Of a stretch of 35,460 nucleotides of DNA, positions 18,340 to 32,362 are shown in pieces. The stretch lies in the NCBI GenBank assembly GCA_023231475.1, contig JALJEE010000757.1, positions 1 through 35,460 of the forward strand, read 5' to 3'. Below the pieces are notes generated by a model. That model ran no database searches. It had not been told where the DNA came from and saw only the letters and a list, made by a program, of their open reading frames with translations. This DNA is from Seison nebaliae (lineage: Eukaryota > Rotifera > Pararotatoria > Seisonacea > Seisonidae). The position numbers and the translations under genes are program-made. How positions within the stretch are numbered: position 1 is the stretch's first letter; each line of letters starts with the position of its first letter.

Positions 18340-21300
18340 TTATTCTTTTCGAAAGCAACGTAAAGTTGGTGTGCCGTTTGACGACAATGAGCATTGACAA
18401 ATTTCAGATTTTCTTCTGAATAATATTCGATTAAGTATCCAAGATGAGAGATGGTTGTATGTTTCCTTTCGCAAATTCTTCTTCATTCGTTTACTAATGA
18501 AACGATGATTCATTAATATGCCATTTGTTGCCATCACAAGATCTTGTGTGAAGTCATCAATTTTACGAATTATGAACGAATATCTTTGATCGTTTGTCAT
18601 TTTATCTGCAAAAATTTCTTTCTTATTTCGCAATGTTAGTGAATTCATCAATTCATATGGCCCTACTGCCCCGACGATAATATTTTGATCCATAAGCATT
18701 TGTTTGATTTGCAAACGTTCAAAATAAGTTGGTCGATAAGAGTTACAACTGAAATGAAGAAGCAATTTGTTTGTCAAAGGAGAGAACGGTAGATAAGGTA
18801 CCAATTTTAAAGAATCAATAAATCTTTTAGAATTTCTTTTATTCTTGTTAGTGTCAATTAGTGATAAATTGTAAAATAGTCTCAAATTAACTTGAGTTAT
18901 TTTAGTGAGACTGATGAAAGGATTATCGCCATTATTGAAATAGATTGGAGTTGGTTCAATTATATTTCCATAAGTGACAAAAGCGATTCTCACCTTTGTT
19001 GTGGGGCGATTGATTATAAATTTCATTTTAAGAATTTTAAAAAAGGTTGAGAATATTTCTTCGCGAAATAAATTATTACATTGGATATTCTCATACATCA
19101 CAACAATGTCCAATATCGCCTTTCCTCGATTCAACGTAATTGTGTCACCTATTTCCAAAACTTTGTTTAACAAACGACATTTCTTACAATGAAATTCTTT
19201 TAATTGAAAACGATTCCTATAATTGAAATCGTCTGCCAGTTTACAAAATTTCTTTGGTGTATCCTTCTGATATTTCTCATTTGCCAAATATCTGCAAAAT
19301 TGTTGTTGACTGTTAGTTGATGGGAAAATTATTTTACACATTTTTTCATCCTTCTCGTGGTAATCGGAGCTGTTCCTCCAGATATTATGTCCTTTCTGAT
19401 CATCGTCACATTTTTCATTATTCTGATTTCCAAATATACCCGACACTTTTCCAAAAGTCGATTTATCTAATTGAACGAAACATGTCTGTCGAGTAAATGA
19501 CCAACAGATGGTGAACCATGTTCTTCGTTCCAAACATAAATAAATTCCATTACGATATAACCGAAAGATATTGCCATATAAAAGTGGAACATTTCCAATT
19601 TTCTTCGCATTGAATGTGATTGAATTATCTTTACTGATTATCAACTTTCCCTCCACGTCTGATATATCGTAAATTATCATATCTGTCTCGTAACTGACCC
19701 GACCGAATACTCCTTCTAATAAAATTATTGAATTAATTCCATAATCTTTCAATCGACTAATTCTTCCATCAAAATTTAAGATAAATTTCTTCTCAATTAA
19801 ATAACTGATCGATTGACGATCAAATGCGAAGATGTTGTTCCATTTCGTTTTGAATGAAGGCAAATAGAATATACGAAATAAATCTTGAAAAATATCTTTC
19901 ATCGTTCCCAAATACCGTAATATCTGACAATATAAATTACTAGAAAAGTTCTTCAAAAATTTTCTCGAATTCCTCCACAATTCCGGAATGGTATTGGACA
20001 AATGTTCAACTGGAACGATTAATGGTATTGAAAGTTGTAATTCTGATCTTGATCGAAATATGAATTGGAAGGTATTACTCCATCGACGTAAGAACCAGGA
20101 AAGAAAAGCCGTTCTCGAATTATATGGAAAATTATGTACAAATGTATTGAATTTCCGATCGATGAACCTCTGAACCATATGCGAAATTATAACTGTGGAA
20201 TTTACTAAGTTGTTCGTATAATCATGTAGTGCATGATCGTTCATATTGACGAAAAATAGTCTTTCTGATAAGTATTTGGTGTTATTCGTTCCCATTAACA
20301 ATTCCAATCGATTGCTCAAATTCGATTTATAATGTAGAAGGAAATTTGATAGACCTTTCGCACATTTTTTTTCATTCTTCACCAAATATTGTACTATCTT
20401 TTCTGTTAACTGCTTGACTGGATTGGAGAGATATTTTTCAAGATAATTTATCAATTTCTCTCTAACAGCAATTCCAATTCGATGACGTATCGTTTGTTGA
20501 AGGTAATTTACGACACTATAAAATTTCCAATAACTTCTCATCAACATTCCAGTAACATATCGATTAACTCGATCCAATAGATGAAAGACAACTTTGCGAC
20601 TGACATATCGATATACTTCAGAAATTCCATTTCGTAATTGAGAATAATATGATTGGAATTGTAATCGAACCGCCTGATTGGCCATTTCCAAGTATTTTTC
20701 GTATTGAGCAAATGATAAATTCTCATCAAATTGCCAAATATAAATTTTCCAATCGCGAATATCTTCTAACATTGATTTAATAGATGAAAGTAACACTTTT
20801 TGTGTTATACTCAGTTTTTGTAATCGACGTGATTTCAATTGTTTTTCTTCGATGACATATTGCTGAAGAAGATGCAGAAAACGGTTTTTAAAATAATCGT
20901 TTAATTGTTCCCAGAAATTTCGTCGAATCCATCCGTTTAAGAAGAATAGACGTTTCTTTTGCAATTGAACGATCAGACGAATATCTGGTCGATAAAAATC
21001 ATTAATCTGATAGTATTTCGATGACAAGGAATATGTCAAATTATCAATAAAATATGATCGAATAACGTATTTCTCATCTTTATTATCTTCATCGAAATAA
21101 AATACGATATCGATATTTCCACTTTTTTCATTTTTCTCAATCGTCCAAAAAATTGTTGGAGATAATATAAACGCTGAATTATTTCTACTAATACGTCCGA
21201 CCCATTTGACCTTATCAGAATTTAAACGATCAAACTTCAATTCAGTTTTTGTCATCTGATCTTTCGACGTGAAGAAAGAAATATAGGTCCATTCTTGATT

Positions 21301-24300
21301 TTTATTCGAATAATCGATCGAATGCTTAAAAGGAAAAATATAACTATCCTCTTTCAATTGGATACTACTCAGAACGCTTTTGAGAGAAATGAAACGATAT
21401 TTATCATATCTTGTCAATAATAGTTGTTTCAATGACAATTCATTTTTCACAATAAATTCTGTTTCTATCCACAACTTTGTTATACCTTTTTCCTTAAATT
21501 TCTCACCTTGTGTCTTAAAAATGATTTGGTTACTAACTCTCGTATAATCGACAGTTATCATATAGTGGAATAACATTGGTGGTGTTTGCTGATTACTCAC
21601 CAGTTTTATGACAAATAATTTATCCGTCGAATTTGAAATTTTTAATGAACTGATGATCTGAGAATATTTTTTTGACAATAACAATGATAAATTAATTTCT
21701 TTCGGTTTCTTATTTCTGATTTTTTTCTGAAATTTTAATTGACCTTTCATTTCCTTTAATGATTCCACATTATAATTCGCACCAATTTCATAAGAGAACA
21801 CGTCATTTCTATCAATATGTAGTTGAATCGTCTTCGATTTCATCACTAAACGAAGATTCATCGAATTATTCAGGTTATTGCCAATATGGGAATCGAAATT
21901 AAATCGTCCTAATCGGATCAGTGTCGTATTGAGACGATATCCACATAACTCTCCAGATACTCGATTGAAACACATCAACAAGTAATATTTCTTTTCATGA
22001 AACGTATTAGGTAAATAAAGTTTTTGAAAATTAATGAAATTTTCTTTCTTTTCATTTTTCGTATAAATTCCAATTTCTAATCGTTTTCCCATAAGCAGTG
22101 TAACATTAGAATTCCACCGATATTTATTCCTAAACTGAAAATTTATTTCATTGACCAAATTATTATTCCGTTTCCAATTAAAAGAATTTTCAAAGATATT
22201 CGACGATTCATTAGAATATTTTATGAAGTGTTGAAAATCTTGAGAATTGTTTAGGTGATAATTGACAATGATATTCTTCTCATTCCATTTGATTTGTGAA
22301 GTGAGATAATGATATTTTATTTTAGATAATTCACTTTTTATCTTACATGTAATTTCACCGAAATCTATTCTTCCCAGAATTTTATATAAATTTTTATTAT
22401 CTTCTGTTTGGATGTCAATTTGATGATTTGTCGCTGAATTGTTCGAATATTTCACAATTAAATGATTTGTCAACCAATTTCTAATAATATTTTTTTCGTT
22501 CAAATTAATTTCAATTGATTTTCTCATAGAAAATTTAGGAAGTTTATCGTTCATCTCATTCACAATTTCCCAATACATTTTCGAATATAATTTTCGCTTT
22601 TCTTTAAACAAATCTCTGATGTCCAAATGAAGCACGTTCCATATTTTTAACCGGTCGACAACTTCCACATGAAAATCATTAAAAATTTTGTTTTTTCCTA
22701 AATTAAATTGATGTTTCCATTTGCCGACCAATATATCAAGATTTAATAGTTCAAAATTTAAATCAAAATCTTGTGCACTTTTTATGCACGAATGATGTTT
22801 GAAATCAAATGTTTTCAACTTGATTACATAAAATAAATCTGTTATCTTTTCATCTTTACTGTATTTGAAATTAATTGAAAATGACTTTTGATGATATTTG
22901 AATATCATTGAATTAATTGAAGTTAATTGTTTTGGAACAAACACTTTTCTGTTTTTAAAATTATCTAAAATTACATTGCCATCTGATTTTCCATCGTTAG
23001 TTGAATTTTTTATTTTAAATTCCAATATCTTCTTTTCTTTTCCATCTGATATTTTTCGGAGATCCAAGTAACAGAATTGCTCAAAGTTTATTTCTCCAAT
23101 TTTCAGATTTAGATCATAAATTATTTGATTGTTTTTAGGGTATTTGTAAATTTGTTTCTGGTGAGAAAATAAATTGCTCGGAAATTCTAATCTGTATATT
23201 ACATTCGTTGATGTTTCATGCATTCTTAGAGTGATGTCGTTATTATTGTCCCAATTGACGAAAATATTTCTATCATCATTCTTCTTCTCCATTCGAAATT
23301 GGTATTTATGATAATTTCCTAGATTTCCTTTCTTTTTCATTCTAAATTGAATGTCATATTCATTTTTTCTAATAAAATGAACATTACTTTCTAAGGTGAT
23401 GGATTGTCTTTGATTTTTATCGATTTGATTCTGTGAATGAAATTCTATTCTTAATAAATTCCCAATTTTCTCATAAAAATATAAAGTTTCTAGATTTCCA
23501 TTCACTAACTCCAACAATAATTTCCGGTTTTCATAACCGACTTTGTATTTGAAAATCGTTTTGGATGTGGTAGGGTGTTGGATCTCTAATAAATTTGAGA
23601 AACTCATGTCACTCTTCCCAAATATCACATCTAACGTAAATTGACTTTTTCTTCCAACTATCGCCACGTTGAAATTTTCTTGAAGTGTAAATTCGTTGGA
23701 ACGATATTCGATTCGGTGATCGATAATTACATCCGATCGTGCCTCCAAATAGAAATTCTGATGATTGATGATTAATTTGAATGTGAAAAAATTATTTAGC
23801 ATATCTTCATAATCATATTCAATTGAAATATCTAATTTACATTGATATTTTGCAATATCTGCCGTCACTTGCCATGATTGTATTCGATTCCTCAAGACTT
23901 CCACTTCCAACCACTTTTTCTTATTGAAATTAATCGTCGATTTCCATTCTCCAATCATTTCATAATCAATTTGTAAGAAAACAAATTTTTCAAGTTTCAT
24001 ATTGAAACTTGTAACGAGTTGAGCAAAATCGGAATGCAAGATCAAAATTCCTTTCAATTTTCCATTGAGAACTTTTAAATCATGTTGAAATGTAATGAAT
24101 GATGACGTATTATGTTTTTCATGTGTTCGAATACAACTTAAATCAATGTCCAATTTGTCGATATTTATAAGAAAATTATATTGTAGACCAGTAGACAATG
24201 TGCATTTACTTTGGCCAATATATCGACTTTTTATAAGATCTACAAAAAACTGAGTTGTTATGGATTGAAATCCTCTTAGATGATATTCAGCAGAAATATT

Positions 24301-27300
24301 GTAAGTAGTTGCATTAGGTGATCGAATATGCAAATTCCATAATAAAATATCATAACGTGCATTCTTTATGGCTACTTGAAGATAACGTGGAAATATACCA
24401 TCTTCCGTAGCTGAATCCGTTTTATAATAAAGATTGAGAGATGAATAATTACTTTCCAATAATTCAGTCACATATCCAAGAGATAATATCTGTTTTTTCA
24501 AAAGGAAATCAAGTAAACGATAGTCCTTCAAATTCTCTGAATATTCCAAAAATAATGTGGAATTCTTATTATTGTGAATTATGTGTATGGAATAATGATT
24601 AATGTCATCGATATATTTCTCGTATTTATATCCGAGAATTATCTTAAACATTTTTTTCTGGTCAATATTTCGATTAATGATTAAATTGAAATTATTGGGA
24701 ATCCAATAATTCTTCCATTTGAATGATTTCTTTATTTCCAACATGTAATTCTTTCGAATATTCAACAACAATTGGAGATTTCCTCTCGTTTCTTCATCAG
24801 ATCGTAAGAAATCTTGAACAACGGCCAAACGGAACAATTGTGTGATCATTTTCGTTTGGTTTTGATATACGTTTACTTTCAACAACCATTGATTAAGACT
24901 TTTTAAATCAACTCGACAAACGACAGTTGTAAAATTTGAAGCGTGTCGACTCTGATTACCCATCACACCTTTCATCGTAAAATTTCTAGTACCAAAAATA
25001 TGAAAATTTACGTGTATTTGTAATGCCATGTTATTAGCAGTGTATTTGACGAAGAATTGCTTTGGTAGGACGATATATTTATTTTTCGTGAAATAAAGTC
25101 TTCGTTTTTCATGAAATAGAAGTCGCAATAAAAGATAATTACTATATTTGGGAATAGCAAAACTGATGTCGATTTTCTTAAACGAATCGAGAACATCATT
25201 CATAATTGACATTTTATCTTTCTTCAATAAAATTCTATCGATATCGTTCACATTCACTTCGATAATTACTTTTTGAACATAAATCCGTTTCTTGGCTGTT
25301 GAGATGACGAATTCATGATTGAAATGTGTCTCCGAATAATTCAAGGAACCTTTTATAAATATTGAAGATCCAGACAATCCTCCAACAATATTCAAACTCT
25401 TCTTCTTTCCCAAATAATCGACAATCCCATTAAAATGGAGAACTGATACTGATAGTTTATCTTTTAATAGAATACTTAACAGTATTGGTTTGCCCTTGAT
25501 AAATTTCCATTTTATTTCCAATTGCGCCCTAATCCATGTAGAATTTAGACGACTCACTGAACAATTCAATTTCCATGACAAATGAATCTGATTTTGGTTC
25601 CATTTCGTTTTCCGAAGGGGGTAATTTAGTTTAAATTCTGTTAATTTTTCTTTCTCTCCAAAATTGAATGAAAACTTCGATAAGTTGGCATGATGATTTA
25701 GTGAAATATTGGAATAATATTGTGTTAAATTATAATTGATTTCTGAACGAATTAACCAACTACAACTCTTCCAATTGTACCAGAGTGGTAATTGACAGAA
25801 ATAATTTTTTTTCAATAAGAAACTCGAATTAACTTTTAAAAGTGAGATATTGAACATTTCTAATGTACTTAGGATATGGAAGGAATTGATCTTCTTCCAA
25901 TAACTATATTTGAATTGATGATTTATACTGCTGAGTAAACTTATATGAGTTTGGAAATTTGATATGACATTTAAATTTTGAATTTGATCAATTTTCAATT
26001 GATGGATAAATTGTGAACGTTTCCCTGTCAGTTTATTCAATGAATTATAAGACAATTTACTTTCCCAAAAATAATAAGAATGATTATAATGAAAGGAGGC
26101 ATTGGCCGTGAAATCTTGAGTTAAATTGAAGATGATGTAAATCGAACGGTCAAACCATTTCAAGTCACGTTTTAAACATAATTGAAAATGATTCCGATTT
26201 GCTGTCGACGTAATATTCAATGACATATTCTCTAAACGATAAAGTAGATCATAAAAAGAATGGAATTTGGAGAGATAGGATGACAATGTTCCTTCCATTA
26301 TCATATTCAGTTTATATCGATTCTCAGGAACATAAAACAAAGTAGCGGTTGAAATTATTTGATATCGATAATGTTCCTTTAACTTCTTCAATTGTAAACC
26401 ACCTTTCAAATTCATGTTAATTAGAGAGGATGTTATTTCTAATTCGAAATTTTTACGTATTCGATCAAGAAACATTGCCAATTTGAAATATCGTTTTATC
26501 GTCGATTTATCCGTACTGAGACTGAGGAAGAAATCGGGTTGTTGACCTAACGGTTTTAAATCAACCATCTCCACAAATAAATTGTAACGTCGTAATTCTG
26601 GTTCCCGTTCAATAGTGACGGAAAAAGATGGTATTAATGAAGCATTCGTATTAGAATAACGAACACAAGTTCTAATTCCAGTCATTTGTTTTATATAATC
26701 AGAACTACAAAATTTTAGATTATCACTTTTCTGTCGAATGGGAACAAAACGATCTCTGGAGAATGAATAAGCATAAGTTTTCAATTGGAAAATTTTTTGA
26801 AGTGCATTTGTCAATCCGATTGACGATTGAATAGTTTTCTTATTCGTTCCTCGATTATGGATATCATGCCAATGATCATATATCATATCAAATGATAATT
26901 CTAATACCGATTGAGTATTGACACCAAATACATGATATTCATTAAAACGAACAAACACATTAATACTTGCCGTTACAACAAATGATGGATAAATTCTTCC
27001 TCTCGATTCATAAATTTTGTTTGATGTTGTCGTTTTTGTTTTCATTCTGAAACGTGAATGACTAGTTGCATTGAAAGCTAAATAAATTGGCAGCCCGATA
27101 CTTGTCGGTAACTTGTCCACCATATCCAACAATAAATGGTTCTTTAACATATGACCATTCACCTGATCATTGGGATGAGAGGAACTTTTGGAATCAGATT
27201 GACCTGTTTGTTCATTGATGAATTTCAAAAGATATTTCAAAAATGCTTCTCGACTAATCAGAGTTGTAATGAAATCTAATGGAACTTCTTTCCGAAAAAA

Positions 27301-29821
27301 TAAAATATTTTCAGTTAACAATCGGAGAAACAAAGAAAAATGGAATTTCTCTTCACCGAATTTCTTATATTTCTTATATTTCTCTTTAGTTGGATTGATA
27401 TGTTCCTTCTTATAATATCGCTCGATTAATAACTCCAATTGATGATGACGTAAATGTAAATCGATCACATTAATTTCTATTCCAAATATCGCCACTGTTA
27501 CATTGAGATTGGCAGATCGTGGTAACCAGTTCTCCGTCGTATATTTCACCGTCATCGAAACGTCCATTCCCAACCGTTTCATATAATTGTAAGTTGAATA
27601 TCGATAATTCTTTGAATAAAATTTATTGAATAATTGGAATTTGTTTCTTAAATATTTATCGTCAATTATCATCATAAAATCGATATATTCCGTTGCCGTT
27701 TGAGGATATCGACTACTTTCGATATTAGAAAGATGACTCCATACGAATGATTGTAACTGATCTGATTCATCATCATCTTTTAACAAATTATAAATTTGAA
27801 TGAATAATTTATTTGATGGACATTTTATTAAAGTTTCGTAGCACTCCATTCTCAATTCCACATTCTCTTCCTTATCCAATAGACATTGTCTCATATCGAC
27901 TAATAACAATTTCCCAAATTCGTGTGAACAATTTCGTTGGATGAACTGTGTCATTGTCTTTATTAGAACAATTTTAATTTCAATTTTTTCAAAATTAGTA
28001 TTTGAGAAATCAGCCAAATTCCAACATTTTCTTAACAAATCAATTAAACGTTTATCGATTATCGCTATTTCCGATAACGTCTGCAACTTATATATCGTAT
28101 GATCCACATTACTCTGTTGACAAGCATTGAGTACTTGTTGTTCGATATATCTCTTTATCTTTTTTATCATTCCATTCGTTTGACAGTTATTCATCTGACA
28201 AAACTTCTTCATCATTGTCATCATAGAGAAATGTAATTTTGCAATTAATTCAGTTTCATTCGATTCCAATTTCTCGTAATATTTTATGAGATTAAGAAAT
28301 TCTTTTAAAGCAAACGTATTCATTAAATTCGTTTTCCCATATGATAATTGCATTCGATTAATAATCTTCATTTTCTCCAAAATTCTTCTCCGACATGCCG
28401 GACATAAATAATTCGTTATAGAATATTTTATGGCACTATCCGTTCCTGCCACCATAATAATATCATCGAAAAATGATCTAATAAAATTTGAAATTAATTC
28501 GATTAGAAAACAATCAAGAACTTCGCTTCAAAACAGTTGAGACGTTTATGAATCTTTTCCATTTCTTTATACGTCGATTTCCTTAACAGTAGAATCATGT
28601 TAGCAAATATTGACGGATATCCATCGTACCGAATTTCTTTTTTGCAGAAAACATTCAATCTGCTTACAATTTCTTCAAGACGATCAATTTTTGGAATAGA
28701 TTGAAAAATTGGTAATGAATGATCATATTCGATATCTTCCCGAACATATGATTCCATGTGTAACAAATCTGGTTTTTAATGGACAATTGATGATTTTAAA
28801 TGATAATTTAAAATCTAACAATTCGTCAAATTTTGAACATCTTTCAACTTATCTAAATATTCTGTTGTTGTATAATTTATTATCATCTTTATACAAGTGT
28901 CGGTATTAGTTTTGTATGATTTGGGAACACGAAATCGATACCATTCAAAACAATTGATGTCAGCAATAAAATTACTCTGATTTGATAATTTGTAAGTGCA
29001 TGTATATTCTTGTGTCAATCCAATGATACGAACACCTTCTTTTAACTGAAAGAATTATTACAAAATGAATTTTAATGAGAATTAACTTTTGAATTGAATG
29101 AAGGAGAATAAGCGAATGGATAATCGATTCCACTCATTACTCGATTCTTACAATTTGATAACATGATATCTTTCAATACATAGATATCCGATCTCAAATA
29201 AGTGACGGGACAATTACCCAACACACTCTTCTCATTTGCATATTCCACGTCCGTGTTATAAACAGATTTCGTGAGCTGGAACACTGATATGATGCCTCGC
29301 TTGAAATTTTTACTCCAAATTGTTTCCTCTTTGGCGAAGTAAATATCTTTCACTTGTCCAATACTGTAGTGGTAATAGACGGCAAATTTCTCTAAATCCT
29401 TCCCTATATCATGCATCGTTTTATTAACGGAATTGAATGCTTCTTCAATTTGCATACCAGATATCTATCAATTTGAATTATGAAGAGGAATCAAATGAAT
29501 AATGGAATTGTAATGAAATAATTGAAAAATAACTTTTAATCTCCAACGACATCGATCCATATAAGTCATAGATATATAGCATTCGAGATGGAATTTTGCC
29601 CCTTGATTAGTGACAGAGGCAGTGTAATTATAATTATAAGATGTCCCAATTTCAACATTCCCATGTAAATGCTTCTTATCAATAACGCATTCATAATCAT
29701 CGAATTTGTGAGAGGCATAGTCTACAATCGAGGGAGTTAAGTCGAACATGATTTTGAAGAATGAGTAACTCGAATGAAAGAAACAAAATATAATTGTCAA
29801 GTATAAGTGTAATAAAAACAT
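18340..29821 (-). CDS. apolpp: Apolipophorin precursor (large lipid transfer protein), five exons
   Basis: Exons 29821-29534, 29464-29087, 29045-28820, 28768-28522 and 28477-18340 (introns 69, 41, 51 and 44 bp) give one frame of about 3758 residues. A signal peptide (MFLLHLYLTIIFCFFHSSYS) starts it. The vitellogenin-type lipid transfer module follows (GIISVFQLTKS, LGNCPVTY, FFDDIIMVAGTDSA, helical repeats, then LPTSIGLPIYLAF at about residue 836). The long middle is rich in amphipathic beta strands with many Asn-linked glycosylation sequons, as expected for lipid binding. A von Willebrand D domain lies at about 3280-3430 (LDKSTFGKVSGIFGNQNNE). Length and the C-terminal vWD fit apolipophorin rather than vitellogenin. 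Members carry lipids in hemolymph. No R-x-[K/R]-R furin site was seen where insect precursors are cut. A vWA-like module at about 3498-3720 follows the vWD. The last exon alone is 10.1 kb. Confidence 0.92.
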
Positions 29822-30380
29822 AATAAGAACATAATATGAAACAAAGTTTGGAAATTTTTATTTTTGATGCTTCTCATCTACTCATATTATAATAGATATT
29901 AGTTTGAACTTTGTTTTTACGTCTGCGCCCCTTTCTTAATCCCCTTCACAACAGTTACATTATTGTCCTTTTTTAATTATCAAATCAATCAAAATATGCT
30001 GATCTCATCATTGTTTCATATGACTTTCTAAATATTCCTTAGAAACATTATGATAATCATTCACAGTTTTCCAGCTCATAAGAATCAGTATAAATAAAAT
30101 TAAAATTTATATCTATGTCGTTAGTAAATTATTCAAGTTAGCTTCCTAATTCTGTTGTAAGAATTTAAAATTCACTAATAACTCTATGTGGCTATTTTCA
30201 AAAATTTCCGTTGGTGAATTTTTCAAATTATTCAAATTTCTTAAATTTTATCATTTGCCGAAAATTATAATGAGTAGAATAAATTTAGAATAAAATATCC
30301 TCATCATATAAACGGAGATTTTGATAAAAGTTTTTTTGGTCGTCATTTTTTTGCTGTCCGAGAACTCGTTCCAATGGTTC
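29822..30380. other. Upstream region of apolipophorin
   Basis: AT-rich, with no ORF or repeat seen. It must hold the apolipophorin promoter. The right end borders the transposase remnant. Confidence 0.45.
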
Positions 30381-31690
30381 TTATACTACGTATAAACAGT
30401 AGGAATTTAAAGTATTACCTTTATTATCTACTATAACTTCACTCGATTCAAGATAATTTCCCATTATCCATCCAGTTTGAAATAAATCGTTAAACCGTTT
30501 TGAAGACAATTGAAAATATATTAATGATTGCATTATTATTATGTTCTGGCGAGAATGCAAATTAATTTCCAAGTTGTTGAGAATTATATAATGTGTTATT
30601 CTTTTTGCTAGGGTTTTCCAAGTTCAGAAACAATACAGAAACATCCAAAGGTTGACAAAGATATATCGTTTTGTCGGGGATTCTTTTAATCTTAATTGTT
30701 GAGTTCCTCGATAATTCATCTTCGAGACAACAATGTTTCAATTGAAACCTCGCCAACCATCCAGCAAAATTGTCGAATTTTCTGGCAAAAAAGGAATTAA
30801 ACATTTTTTTGCCCATTCTTTGGAATGCTCAATTGTCATTTTCCCACTTTTCGACCAATTGATGGTAGTATTCGAAGGAATGAAAAGATGACTTAAGATG
30901 TTTTCCGAAATATGGCCAGACGGTTCTTTAAGAACAATATACAATGGTCCGGTGAATACTCCGGAAGGCGAAATTGTTGGCATAATAGTGTAAGAATGAG
31001 TGGTGCTGCTTACACTTCGTACCGAACCTTTAATGTGTTTTTCTCCGTTTAGGTTTAAGGTGCGGCCGACTGTCAACTCCAAATTGAATCCAGATTGATC
31101 GGCGTTAAATAATCTACCTGGATGGATCGACTTTGCAATTTCATTCTTAATTGTTGCGCTGAATCTTCTAGCGGATTCAATGAGGTTCGGTTCGTTTTCA
31201 ATATTCTTCTTCGACAAAAGTTTAGTTATTTTTCTCGATCCAATATTAAATCGTTTCTTAAAATTATTAATGAACGATTGTGAAGCGGCAAAATTCGGTA
31301 TGTTCTCATTTCTGCTGTTGATTTTTAACGATAAATGCTGCAGATCAATGTCCTTTACGGGGATCATTTTTGCACGCAAGGACACAAATTCTATGAATAA
31401 TTCTTCATTTAGGTTTCTAAAAGAAGTTTTCTTTCTGATCGTATCGTTCTTAATTTCTCTTTCCCATTTATCCAACTGACGTTCTGACAACATAAAACGA
31501 AAATTTGAACGAACGCACGAAATTGATCTTCTTTTCCTTTTCTTGGAACTTCTCCAGAAGGCAACAGCTTTTGTTTTCTTTGCAAATTCAACATCGTCGG
31601 TACTGGAAATTGTTTCATTCATAACCGTTTCATCATCCTTTTCAACATATTCTTCCTCTTCTTCATCATCATAATAATACGCAATTAAGG
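30381..31690 (-). pseudogene. pogo/Tigger-type transposase remnant (CENP-B HTH, DDE)
   Basis: Three overlapping frames (31622-30738, 30816-30562, 30572-30381) cover a pogo-superfamily transposase. The frame is open upstream of the ATG with an acidic stretch (DDEEEEEY). A basic N-terminus and a CENP-B-type helix-turn-helix (ASQSFINNFKKRFNI) come first. The DDE domain shows its first Asp in FNADQSGF, its second in ILLDGWRGF and its third in CQPLDV. A frame break falls just after the second Asp and another after QPLDV, so the copy cannot make the full enzyme. The C-terminal piece (FNDLFQTGWIMGNYL) matches the usual tail after the DDE region. No convincing terminal inverted repeats or TA target duplication could be set. 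Confidence 0.88.
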
Positions 31691-31920
31691 AGACTAAATG
31701 ATTTTTCGAGAAAATTTAAGCCCATTGGCTTAATAATCTCTAATTAGTCACTGGTTATATCCCATATTATATGGATATATCCATTGGAATGGATGTTGCA
31801 CTGGAGGTATGGAGTTCCTTCATCATCATTTATGGTTAATGGTTGATGGTTCCATCTTCTATTCACTTCTTTCATTCTTCGGTGACATCATTTCATTATA
31901 TTGGTTATATCCCATAGTGA
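31691..31920. other. Short repeat-bearing spacer
   Basis: TGGTTATATCCCATA occurs twice in direct orientation (about 31752 and 31903). The first copy sits in a near-palindrome (ATATCCCATATTATATGGAT), which would form a hairpin. It may mark an edge of the transposase element. No gene was seen. Confidence 0.45.
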
Positions 31921-32259
31921 TTATTTCTTGGTATCATAGATATCTTCTCCGATAATCGCATCATGTTGAATATTATCGAGAACCGTAAAGGTAACAGGGA
32001 TTGTGAAATCGCTGTTCAACTGCAATTTGACTTCAATTTTTTCTTTCGCCATCATTCTTGTTCCCGATATTCCTCCGAAGATCTCGTTACACTCGGTCGA
32101 TTTTATGGGGTTAATGTTACATCGGCATTTTGACGATGTCAACGATTTCTCTGCTCCTGAATCGATCAGAACTCTGATGTTAACCCCGTCGATTAGACAA
32201 TAAATGAATGATAATCCATTTTCTGACTTTATTTTTGAAACTGGTAAAATTGAACTCAT
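31921..32259 (-). pseudogene. Retropepsin-like aspartic protease fragment
   Basis: A frame of 112 codons has the retropepsin active-site triplet in VLIDSGAEKS, a flap-like GGISGTRMM, and the second-half signature DAIIGEDI. It is the size of a single retropepsin monomer, as in LTR-retrotransposon pol genes and their domesticated derivatives. In the same frame, coding-like sequence continues upstream but is cut by a TAA ten codons before the ATG; further up it runs into minisatellite block B. No reverse transcriptase or integrase of the same element is present. A remnant of an LTR element is most likely. Domestication of the protease cannot be excluded, because this unit itself is intact. Confidence 0.75.
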
Positions 32260-32362
32260 CTTTTCATATTCTCCGAATTCTTATTCTTCTAGATCCCGTA
32301 TCATTTCTGCATTATTTACTTGTCGATGTGATGTATTTTGAGGGATATGATCATTATCGAAT

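Noticed and set aside
18340-29821. Vitellogenin as identity of the giant gene
   Set aside because: The length of about 3758 residues and the vWD near the very C-terminus fit apolipophorin better; vitellogenins are usually 1500-1900 residues.
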